DNA of 64,000 nt from Cubamyces lactineus. Taxonomy: Eukaryota > Basidiomycota > Agaricomycetes > Polyporales > Polyporaceae. Below are positions 55,647 to 64,000 of the stretch, one piece after another (position 1 is the stretch's first letter; every line of letters starts with the position of its first letter). The DNA lies in NCBI GenBank assembly GCA_022376465.1, contig JACDTU010000010.1, positions 1,178,001 through 1,242,000 of the forward strand, read 5' to 3'. A model generated the notes under the pieces. That model was not told where the DNA came from. It saw nothing but the letters and a program-made list of their open reading frames with translations, and ran no database searches. The position numbers and the translations under genes were made by a program.

Positions 55647-57166
55647 ATGGACCTCCAAGTGATTGACCTCACGCCCGCCAGTGAATCTCAGCAACAACGC
55701 ACCCTGGATGAAGTCAAAGACTTCGCAACCACGGACATGGACCGCGGCGGCCCCGAGCGGTGGACCTATCGGATGCTGCAGGAACCGGCTCTAACAGAGG
55801 AACTCGTGAAATTATCTGCCCCGCAGACGATAGGCTGCGTCGACGCGGCGACCCTGCAACCGTGCAGGACTTGGCACTACCGTAGCCAGGACCGCTACAT
55901 CGTGGAGGAGTGGGCTCTCCCCGGTGGCACCTGGACATATGCAGCTGTCTTCGACGGTGAGCCGCCAGCCTCCTCGCGCACATGGCGCATCGAATGATAA
56001 CGCTGACCATCCACTTGCGTCTTAGGTCATATGAACTACGACACCGTCGAACACATCTCGGCAGCGCTGGGGCCTTACGTGAAGGATTCTTTAGCCGCCG
56101 CGTTGCGGTCACGACCTTCGCCCACCGCACTTCCTGCGATCGTTTCTGGCATCCTGAAGCACGCATTGGCTTATATCGACAGCGCGCTTGTGTCCGACTT
56201 CCTCGCGATCTTTCCCTCTACCGAACCCGAGGAGTTACGCAGGCTGGACCCTTCTCGGATCCGGCAGCTCCTGAACGAGACTTCTGGAGGGAAGTCGGGA
56301 TATCGAAATACCGCAAAAGCGTTTGGGGGGACGACCGCCCTCCTCACGCTCGTGGATCCTTCCAGGAGCCACTTATGGGTTGCGAACGTAGGCGACTGCG
56401 TCGCGGGTACGTCGCTTAACGTGCTATTGGCTCCGCGTCATGCTGACCCTTTGCACCGCCCAGTCCTTGGACAGAGGGACTCCGCCGGCAAGTGGCGGGG
56501 CACCGTCATCAACTCTATTCACAACGGGAGTAACCCCGGCGAATTGGAGCGCATACGGTCAGAACACCCAGAAGAGGCGGACTGCACGTGGAATGATAGG
56601 GTTCTAGGCTTCCTCGCGCCGACGAGAGGTGCGTCGACCCGTCCCGCCGTCCTGTGTATGCTTCCGTGCGCCGACTCCTTCGCCGCTTCGTGTCGTCCGG
56701 CCATGCAGCCATCGGCGACGCGTGGCTAAAGCTCCCTGCGATCTACGCCAAGCTGGTCTTCAAACATTTGGACGCAGACTGGTTCTCGGCAGAAGTCATG
56801 GAGCCACATATTCCGCGGATCCGCACCCCTCCATATCTTTCCAGCACGCCCGACGTCTACCACATTCAACTGCAAAATGAGGGTCCTGTCGCATCTCCGA
56901 GACTATTGATTCTCTGTTCCGACGGCCTTTCCGACCTGTACGACGGATATTCCTTCGACGAGATGGCCGAGGAGTGGACCCAGGTTGTCGGTAAAGAGCT
57001 CGATGCAAGACCCGGTCCGAAGGCTGGCCGAGCTAACTTGGCACTCGCCCTTCTCCGGGAAGCCATAGGCGGCGCAGATACCCAGCTTGTGTCACGAAAT
57101 CTGACAGTGGAGATGGAAGAGCGGTGGATGGATGACACCACGATAGTCGTACAGCGCCTCTCGTAG
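55647..57166 (+). CDS. PP2C-type protein phosphatase
   Basis: A Mg/Mn-dependent Ser/Thr phosphatase. The start MDLQVIDLTPASESQ is followed by QEPALTEELVKLSAPQTIGC, WALPGGTWTYAAVFDGHMNY (the metal-binding DGH split by an intron between 55957 and 56025) and TVEHISAALGPYV. Later motifs are KAFGGTTALLTLVDPSRSHL, WVANVGDCVAVLGQRD, WNDRVLGFLAPTRAIGDAW (the R-x-x-G-D motif, spliced), LLILCSDGLSDLYDGY and MDDTTIVVQRLS at the end. Metal ligands correspond to the Asp of FDGH, GD of RAIGD, SDGL and DDTT. Insertions relative to the core (for example VINSIHNGSNPG) are common in fungal copies related to pyruvate dehydrogenase phosphatase. Four exons; cellular target unknown. Confidence 0.92.
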
Positions 57167-57486
57167 CACATCGCCTTGAAGCACATGACGACCACGATTA
57201 CGAACGACGACACGAAGATACCCATTTATATTCATGCTCTTGCAGTAGGAGATACGTACAGATGGCATACAGGCCAGGGTAATCGGCGGTCACGTTTAAT
57301 GATGATTGAAGACGTAATATTACATGTATACAGCGATCGTAGCCCTAGATAGCGGGTATAGCACAGCGACGCTACACCTAAGTCCCTGATTATTTGAAAA
57401 CGTTATGTGACAGCAGCGGTAGCACGAATAGACATATCGGAGCGACGCATATGGAGTATACAGCAAGGGCGTCTGGGGAATACAAA
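57167..57486. other. convergent intergenic region
   Basis: Three-prime ends of the PP2C gene and the double zinc cluster gene. No feature recognised. Confidence 0.5.
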
Positions 57487-59108
57487 CTACCGCTTGACAA
57501 CGGGTCCTGCTCGGAAGGAGGCAGATTCATCGTCCACGACGGGGGCACGGGCCGCACCCTTTGAGCGCAGCTTGCATAGAGGACAGAGACGAATGAACAT
57601 CTCCACCATCGGCCACGTAATCGTAGCCTGCTCCTCAAACTGTCAGCTACAGGATGCCGAACAACGAAGGGTTACAGTACTTACCACTCCGACGCGCCGA
57701 GCTTCGAAGAGCATCGTTGACGACGATCCGTGGTTTCGATGCGTGTATACCAGCACGTCGTATATTTGATTTTGTACTGGTACGCGCTCGAAGACTGCGG
57801 CAGATTGCAAGGGACTCAACCCATTCTCCGCAAGCTTCTTTGCGCTCTCGCTGTTCTCCTCCCCGTCTGCTTGCATAACGTAGTTCAGCCGTAGCTTCTC
57901 CTCGTCTTCCCTGTTCATATTGTAGAAGGCGTCACGGGGAAGCAATATGAGGTGGCGTTTCGAGGAGCCGGACCGCGCGTGATGGCACGAGGTCCACATC
58001 TGCAATCTTTGCGGTAACGATGACAGACGGTTCTCTGACACCGCGCGTGCGACGTCCGCATAAACGTCTATAGGAAACGTGGCGGTATCGCGGAGCTCTT
58101 GTGACAGGCCGCTAAGAAACTTGAGCAGGGCCTCCTCGAAGGCATGCCGCGTGGGCATCTCAATAGCGTTGACTGCATGCAGGCCTCGAAGAACGACGTC
58201 GGGAAGGGGAACGAATGAGGGATGCACCCAAGGATCAACATGCGGGGTTGTGACAATCATGCCCTGCTCCAGGATCGAAGAGCGTGTCAGCACAGGCGCA
58301 TCAAATATAGTTAGAAGCCAGTTACCCATGTGAATGAGCCGTCAGGACCGGCCTGTTGGAACGATCCGTCAGGATCCTGTTCCATCGGCACATCTTCACC
58401 GATGGCCCCCGGTGGCGGCGGATGTGGAGGAACGTATTGCTTTATTTGGGGTTCGGTACGCATCTCGCCTTCGAAAACTGGCCCCGATGACGGACCTCCT
58501 GGGGAACCGTTCTTTGGAGAGTCTTCATCTGGCGGGTGCTCGTTCACCAGAAATGAAGCCGTCTTGGATGCGTATGGTGCAACGGGGCGGTCTCGAGCAG
58601 GTCCATGGTCTGAAGGGACTTTGTGCCTCTTCTTGGGAGTATAATTACAGTCCGTTTCGTTGTCTTCTTGGCAATGGTTGCAAACCGGTAGATTACGGTC
58701 GCACTAAGTTCGTCTCTGTCGGGCGAGGAAAACAGCAGCGTAATGTGGAGGAGCATACCTTCAGGTTCTTTAGTCGACATCTGTCACATCTTGGAATACC
58801 ACGATGTGCAGGGGTGGGGAGCGGCGTATATTTGCATTCACGGCCAGCGGCCCAAGAGCAATGATTGCAAGTGGGCAACACTCGGTCGCACTGACCGGGC
58901 ATAAGAACGAAAGAGGAGGGCGAAGGGTACAGAACGGACGAACCTTCAGGTTGTTCAGACGACAGTGATCACACCTCGGTTTCCCTCTCCTCCCCTTCCA
59001 CTGCGATTGACGGGCCATATACACCTTCGGGTTCGGAATTCGAATAGTAAGCTGACTGTCGTCACCGGACTCGGTCGGAGATTCGCTTCCGGCAGGAGAC
59101 TCTGCCAT
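57487..59108 (-). CDS. two Zn2Cys6 clusters plus integrase-like H2C2 zinc domain
   Basis: A predicted nuclear protein of about 400 residues. The start is MAESPAGSESPTESGDDSQ. Cluster 1 reads GKPRCDHCRLNNLK|CDRVLP then TCNHCSWAAGRECKYTP; a linker LPTPAHRG leads to cluster 2, IPRCDRCRLKNLK|CDRNLP then VCNHCQEDNETDCNYTP. The bar marks an intron at the same place in both, phase 0. Then KKRHKVPSDHGPARDRPVAP and a Pro-rich linker. The C-terminal half carries RRLHLILLPRDAF-like text (RHLILLPRDAFYNMNREDEE) and ends with YDVLVYTHRNHGSSSTMLFE and, after an intron, ATITWPMVEMFIRLCPLCKL. The His pair, 33 residues and the Cys pair resemble the H2C2 zinc-binding fold before integrase cores of retroelements. 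The stop TAG is at 57487-57489. Splices are consistent. DNA binding is inferred from the clusters; the role of the C-terminal part is unknown. Confidence 0.85.
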
Positions 59109-60818
59109 ATTGACTATGACTTTGTTATGTAGGCCTGAATAGCAAGCGCATGAGATGCGAGAAACCAAAGTAACATGAATATGCTGACTCACTAGTAAAT
59201 CGACAAGTTGTGCCACACGGGCACACAAAGGACTAGTGATTGTGATAAGACGGAATGTCTGACAAAAGACCGTTGCCTCCGGAGTGTTGCGCACAATACC
59301 ACCAGCCAGCGGACTAAAGCAGAGGACGAGAACGAAAGCTTTTTAAGAGGATAGGAGCCGCAGCCGAGGCAAGAACGAGCGACGAGTCGCTCTGCCGACG
59401 AGAGTTAGTACAGACAAGAAACCAAATCCGTCCAAACGAACTTAGTCCGATGTCGTGACCGTTACGGTGCTCAGTCACACTTAGATCCGCTCAGCTCACG
59501 CCATTGCTGCGTCTTACATCAAACGGTTTCCCTCCCTGTTCACACCCGTGTGCGTTACAAATCACCCATAGCAGCAAGTTACTACACAAAGGAAACGATC
59601 AGCATGCGCCAGAGAAAGTCGCATGGGCTGAATAGCCTGTACAACACGGCGCAGCAGCGACAATCTCATGCCACGTTCTCCTGAAGCTGGTTACCATTTT
59701 TAGGTGCGCACTTCGTAGTTGGTACCGAGATCTCCCGAGTACATCGCGACAAGCATGAGTCTCCCGCACATCATGGGACCCGGTAGCCCACGCGCATTCA
59801 AGCATGGTGGTCACACTGCCAGCATATCTATCTAGAGAGGCACGCTCTTATTGGCACCGGTTCCTGTTCGATATGGCTCGGTGGCGGGCCAATGGTTGTC
59901 GCAACAGGAGCTGCACCGAACAGGTGCGGCGTCACGACGCTACAACGCCCCCTTGTTAGGTAAAGATGCGCCCGTAGAACGGCCCGCACTACGCTGGTGT
60001 CGAGGCGGACTGCATTGCTAGATGCTGGCGCGAGTTTGCGCGAGGCATGGTTGACTGGGGGGCTGCAAAAAGTCGCAGGTCGCCGAGTACATCGATGTTA
60101 TAGACGGAGGCACGGTTGTGGAGCACCGAGCGGCATCCGTTCTCGAGCACGCTGGACATAAAGTCCTCTAGAACCATCATACTCGGTCAATGCTGTCTTT
60201 GCACCGTAGGCGAAGGATGTGAAATGCTCACGATGTCTCATCAAGGACAGAGTCGCTGTGCTAACAACACCGATGGGCGATCCTGAACAATGATGAACGT
60301 GGGCAACTCGTCGTCGGCGACAGACCTGATACGAACGTGGTCGAGAAGGAGAGGCTGATCAGTTGGTATGCATGCGGTTACGAGAACAGGGAAGCAATCC
60401 ACCGGCGGCTCAACAAGGCAATCTCTCCGCGCGGTCTCAGCGCCTAATCCCAGGCGGCCCCAAACCGGGCAGTGAGGTTCGTCAAGTTCGGCCAGCACGC
60501 TCTGTAACGTTCCTACTCAAACCATGTCTCATTTGCACAGAACCTGGTCGTTGCACATGGGATTTGGCAGCATTCCAGGCCATCAGTGGCACACAGCCAG
60601 CCATGTACGACCGGCTGCTGTTCCATACCTGAAGCTACCATGTGCTCGCTGTCGTCCTTTGCGTCGCTTCCGAGATTCGCACTTCTTCTAACGTACTCCG
60701 TCCGTCCTGATTCTCAGCTATAAATATTGGGAGCCTCGGACGCAGAACAGCTAGCCTTCTGCTCTCTGCTGCACGGCGATCCCCCCTCGAGCACGAACAC
60801 ATTCCGTCAGCCAACACC
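59109..60818. other. intergenic, nothing assigned
   Basis: About 1.7 kb of divergent region between the double zinc cluster gene and the secreted-protein gene. No exon recognised. Confidence 0.45.
60719..60726 (+). promoter_or_regulatory. TATA box of the secreted-protein gene
   Basis: TATAAATA about 93 bp upstream of the ATG at 60819; a strong consensus for a probably well-expressed gene. Confidence 0.6.
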
Positions 60819-61855
60819 ATGATGTTCTCATCTGCTGTCGCTTTTGCGCTCGCTGGTGCACTCGCCGTGTTCCCTGTCACCCTTGGGTTCACTGCACAGA
60901 AGCGTGCCTCTGGCTACTTTGACCCTGCTGAGGGCGGAGGCTCGATGTTCATCGACGCCGGCAATGGCCTCGGCGAGCCTCTAAATGTTCGTTCCGTACC
61001 TGTTCTCTCCGTTCGCTTGGCTGACATTCGCTCCTGCCGCATAGGTGATCATTTCGGGGCTTAGTTCCCCAGCCCTCCGCAACGAGGACGGGCTTCTCAA
61101 CTACGCTAAGGCTATCGGATTGTAAGCCTGACACTCCAATCCATCGACACTTCGATAATGACTCGTCATGCTCAGCTCGACAGAATGTCTCGGCATCCAT
61201 CTCGGGAACCCGTTCTCTGCTAACCTGGGTGATGGCCATGGCGCTGTGAACCAGACCGCCGAGTTGCGCCAAGACTTTGGCCACTCGACCGTCGGCACTT
61301 GTCTCGAGAGTCTCATCGGCGGCAACCACTTCCGGTCAGTTCGATTCGAGTACTGCACCCCGGGGTCCAAGACGTGAGGGCTTACCGGCGTGCTGGAACA
61401 GGGTATACTTCCAGAACGGCCCCAGTGCCAATAGCGGCGCGGCCTTCCTCGCGTACGTCCAATAAGACTCGCATTGCGTCATGGGGCTTCGTTGACAACG
61501 AGACAACAGTGTCTCGAAAGAGCAGCCTGCGTCTGACAACCACGATATCGTCCCCGATGGCTATGATATTGGCCGGTGCGTCTTGTCTGAGTCGAGTTCG
61601 CATACGAGGAGGCGCTGATCTCCTGCACAGGAACGAGCTCGTCGCGGGCGCTGTTGGCATCACCAGCTTCGACGGCGTGACTTACAGCACGACAGCGCAG
61701 AACGTCACCGGCCTCCTTCCTGTAGGCTCCAACGGCGTGAACCACGGTATACTGTTTACTCCGCTGTCATTGTTGCGTTCCGCTTACGCTCGCGTGGCCG
61801 AACAGGTATTGCGATTGACGGCATTGTCACTGTTCTTACTGTTACCATCCAGTGA
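60819..61855 (+). CDS. secreted protein of unknown function, Agaricomycete type
   Basis: A predicted extracellular protein of about 250 residues. A signal peptide (MMFSSAVAFALAGALAVFPV) precedes TLGFTAQKRASGYFDPAEGG and SMFIDAGNGLGEPLN. Later exons give VIISGLSSPALRNEDGLLNY, AKAIG, then STECLGIHLGNPFSANLGDG and LRQDFGHSTVGTCLESLIGG, NHFR, VYFQNGPSANSGAAFLA, DNHDIVPDGYDIGR, NELVAGAVGITSFDGVTYST, TAQNVTGLLPVGSNGVNHG and IAIDGIVTVLTVTIQ before TGA at 61853-61855. About seven short introns. I recognise it as a repeatedly seen secreted family of wood-decay and ectomycorrhizal basidiomycetes, without a known function. Lack of disulphide-rich repeats and the NGPSANSG and GVTYST segments point to a compact beta fold. 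Confidence 0.8.
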
Positions 61856-62335
61856 GACATGTGGAGCATCTCTGTATTATCCATGAATGTTTCTAGGTCC
61901 ACCTCGGGCGACACGGCGAGCGTGCAAGAACTTCACTTTGATCCAGTCCGGGACTCTTGATGTCCCTATGTATCGCTGTATATTATGCTATGGGCGCACA
62001 CTTCTGTTCTGATATCATCAAAGTAATCTCGTCCTGATGTACGGTGGCGTCTTCGATCTGCAACTCGCTTTGCGTGCATCAACATATTTACACTCCGGAG
62101 CAGTAACGGGGACAAAGCATATTGCAATTGCGTGCGAGTCTACAACGAGATTGTACGGAAGCTCGACGGGACATCATGCTGAGTTGCAACGTTGGGTAGT
62201 GATACTATGGTATTGTACAGTGCTGTGCGTGATATAGTGGGAACCAATCCAGGAGAAACAATCATAATGGGAGCCATACTCAAGATTCATCAACAAGTCG
62301 TCGTACTCACATGGAACACGGGAGTCCTAGAATAG
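61856..62335. other. convergent intergenic region
   Basis: Three-prime ends of the secreted protein gene and the Dbf4-like gene; nothing recognised. Confidence 0.5.
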
Positions 62336-64000
62336 TCAGGCCTCGCAATTGGCAGCATCCACCCATTCGTCCCATCGCACGTCGTCGCCATACGATGCAT
62401 GCCCGACTTGCTGCATGAGCACCTCCCGGTCCTCGCCCTCGCTCGACAACGTCAGCGCCTGCGCTTGCTCCTGCTCCTGCGCCTCGGCCTCCAGCTCCGC
62501 CAGGAAACGCTCGTTCTCCTCTTGCACTTCCTGCACAGTCCGACGGCGGACACGCGCGAGAACACGGTCGAGGCTAGCAAAGTGGGCGTCATCCATAGCG
62601 AACTTGCGATGCTTCTTGCTCACGATGTGCTGAAAAGGCAGCCCAGGTCGGCTATTACATCTACATCGGAAGAGAGGATATAGCCAGGGACGTACATCTC
62701 TGAAGTCTTCGAACTTGATGCGACAGCACTCGCAATAGCCAGGCTTGGAAGCTTCGTCCCGCTTCGGCAGCTTGAGCGTGTTCGTGCTTTTGCTCTTGCG
62801 CAGGAACTTTGCACGTTCCGGAATGGTCGTTGGCGGACCCATCACGTTCTCCTTGTCCCGCGCGGCAGGTGCTGCAATGGATGCGCGGCGTGAAGTTGTG
62901 ACTTGTTGCTGCAGTTTTTCCTTCAATGCAGGAGGAAGTTGCAACGTGCGGAAGGGGGCGCCAGCAGTCGACGTCGTCCCCGTCGTAGAGGTAATACCGA
63001 CGCTGTTGCCGGACGCGGCCATGTACGCGGCAGAGGCCAGGTATCCTGACGCGTTCGCAGACTCGATCGTCTCGCCTTCTCCAAAGTCGGCATCCAGATC
63101 TACAAGACCCTCCATGCCCGGATCAGGGAATGTTATCTTGCGTTGTAGGTTATTGAGTGATGCACATCGGCGGAGGTCGTGTTGATGTTGCTGCTGTTGT
63201 TGCTGTTGCGCGGCCTGTATTTGCACTCGTGCCTGTGCCTTTCGTTTCCGCTCGTTCTGCCGCAAGCGCGCCTTTCTCCGGGCTTTCTCTTCTTTACGCT
63301 CCTTCTCTGCCCTCTCCGCCTTTTGTCGACGACGCTCTTCTCGTTCGTCGTATTCCAGGAAGGGGCCGCGAGCAAGTGGATGGCAGTGCAACACGGGCCA
63401 CGCGCCGCGCTCTTTCCCGTCTCTGCTCTTCGTGATAGGGTATTCCGCGGCAGTGATCGTCGCAAGCTCTTGTTTGATATCCTCCACGAGCACGAAGTAG
63501 CTCTCCTTTGAGAAGTAGATGTAGTCGTGGCGCTTCTGGGTTGGATCGCGCTCAGTCGTGCCGTGCAGACGTTCTGTCTCGAGCAAACGGGCGAGATTGC
63601 GCTCCTTGGAAACTGGCTGAGCGCGCGCGGGGAGGGAGCCAGTGGCGGAAGACACACGTGGTGCGTCGCAGCGATCGAGGATGTTATGTAGCTTGTCGGC
63701 AGACCATATCTTCATGTTGAACGATCGTGCCTTCTGTACCAAAGACTCAGCGGCCTTGTTACCGGGCAGGGCGCTTCGGGGCAAATGAGCTTGGAGTGTA
63801 GGGTCGCGAACGGAGAGACATACCGCCCACGAAGCCGTATCGGACTCCCAAGCAGTCCAGCAGGCTGCGCGCTCGCAACAGAACCTGACACACCCTTCCC
63901 GTCCTTCTCTGTGTTTTCCTTGTCGTCTACATCGCGAGGAGTGATGAAATGCGTGATGTCCTTCGAGAAGAAGTCGTCGATACGCTGAACGTAGATAGTA
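62336..64000 (-). CDS. DBF4: Dbf4/Dfp1-type regulatory subunit of Cdc7 kinase (partial, runs off right edge)
   Basis: The activating subunit of the Cdc7 (Hsk1) kinase that fires replication origins in S phase. The visible part starts at the window end with VQRIDDFFSKDITHFITPRD, the tail of the BRCT-like region, joined by a short intron to RALPGNKAAESLVQKARSF and NMKIWSADKLHNILDRC. Motif M follows as GAWPVLHCHPLARGPFLEYD with the basic stretch EREERRRQKAERAEKERKEE. A Gln-rich run (AAQQQQQQQHQHD) follows. Motif C is the zinc finger KPGYCECCRIKFEDF, after an intron HIVSKKHRKFAMDDAHFASL, giving CxxC...HxxxxxH. The end is Glu/Ala-rich and stops DEWVDAANCEA. The N-terminus lies outside this window; Cdc7-binding motifs M and C are both present. 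Confidence 0.9.
   Translation of the reverse strand, partial: YYLRSAYRRLLLEGHHAFHHSSRCRRQGKHREGREGCVRFCCERAACWTAWESDTASWAVCLSVRDPTLQAHLPRSALPGNKAAESLVQKARSFNMKIWSADKLHNILDRCDAPRVSSATGSLPARAQPVSKERNLARLLETERLHGTTERDPTQKRHDYIYFSKESYFVLVEDIKQELATITAAEYPITKSRDGKERGAWPVLHCHPLARGPFLEYDEREERRRQKAERAEKERKEEKARRKARLRQNERKRKAQARVQIQAAQQQQQQQHQHDLRRCASLNNLQRKITFPDPGMEGLVDLDADFGEGETIESANASGYLASAAYMAASGNSVGITSTTGTTSTAGAPFRTLQLPPALKEKLQQQVTTSRRASIAAPAARDKENVMGPPTTIPERAKFLRKSKSTNTLKLPKRDEASKPGYCECCRIKFEDFRDVRPWLYPLFRCRCNSRPGLPFQHIVSKKHRKFAMDDAHFASLDRVLARVRRRTVQEVQEENERFLAELEAEAQEQEQAQALTLSSEGEDREVLMQQVGHASYGDDVRWDEWVDAANCEA

Noticed and set aside
1..64000. Biosynthetic or defence gene cluster
   Set aside because: The genes are housekeeping, signalling and lineage-specific families with mixed orientation; no core synthase, transporter set or shared pathway is visible.

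Overview
The window is nuclear DNA from a filamentous basidiomycete, probably an Agaricomycete. I infer this from genes broken by many 45-80 nt GT..AG introns, about 55% GC, tight gene spacing on both strands, and families typical of mushrooms: a priA-like secreted Cys-rich protein, a tandem MGQYW/F-box family, a divergent G-alpha, a HET protein and a Rax2 homologue. A more exact taxon cannot be fixed by eye. Gene models were assembled from exon-like reading frames joined at plausible splice sites.

Left part (1-20 kb): a Zn2Cys6 regulator (+), a hemerythrin-fold protein (-), a very large low-complexity nuclear-type protein with a ubiquitin/PB1-like start and a zinc knuckle (-), head-to-head with complex I subunit NDUFB2 (+), a divergent G-alpha (-) and an aldo-keto reductase (-). 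Middle-left (20-28 kb): ribosomal protein S18 (+), an acidic disordered protein (+), the CCAAT-binding factor HAP2/NF-YA (-), head-to-head with a Tho1/SARNP SAP protein (+), and a priA-like secreted repeat protein (-).

Middle (28-45 kb): three tandem F-box-like paralogues (-), the 60S maturation factor REI1 (+), the polarity protein Rax2 with a C-terminal SH3 domain (-), a 5'-truncated LINE insertion with a clear 15 bp target-site duplication, an intradiol dioxygenase (+), a small mitochondrial complex I-like subunit (-) and a small coiled-coil protein (+). Right part (45-64 kb): a HET-domain gene (+), a decayed SRPK-like kinase (-), an RPEL-repeat protein (+), a DUF1279 mitochondrial protein (-) divergent from S-adenosylmethionine decarboxylase (+), a 2.6 kb stretch I could not assign, a PP2C phosphatase (+), an unusual factor with two zinc clusters and an integrase-like zinc domain (-), a secreted protein (+) and a Dbf4-type Cdc7 regulator (-) running off the right edge.

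The genes are not a pathway cluster. The most notable items are the double-zinc-cluster/integrase-type protein, the tandem F-box-like family with differing introns, Rax2-SH3, the fresh LINE insertion and the kinase pseudogene.
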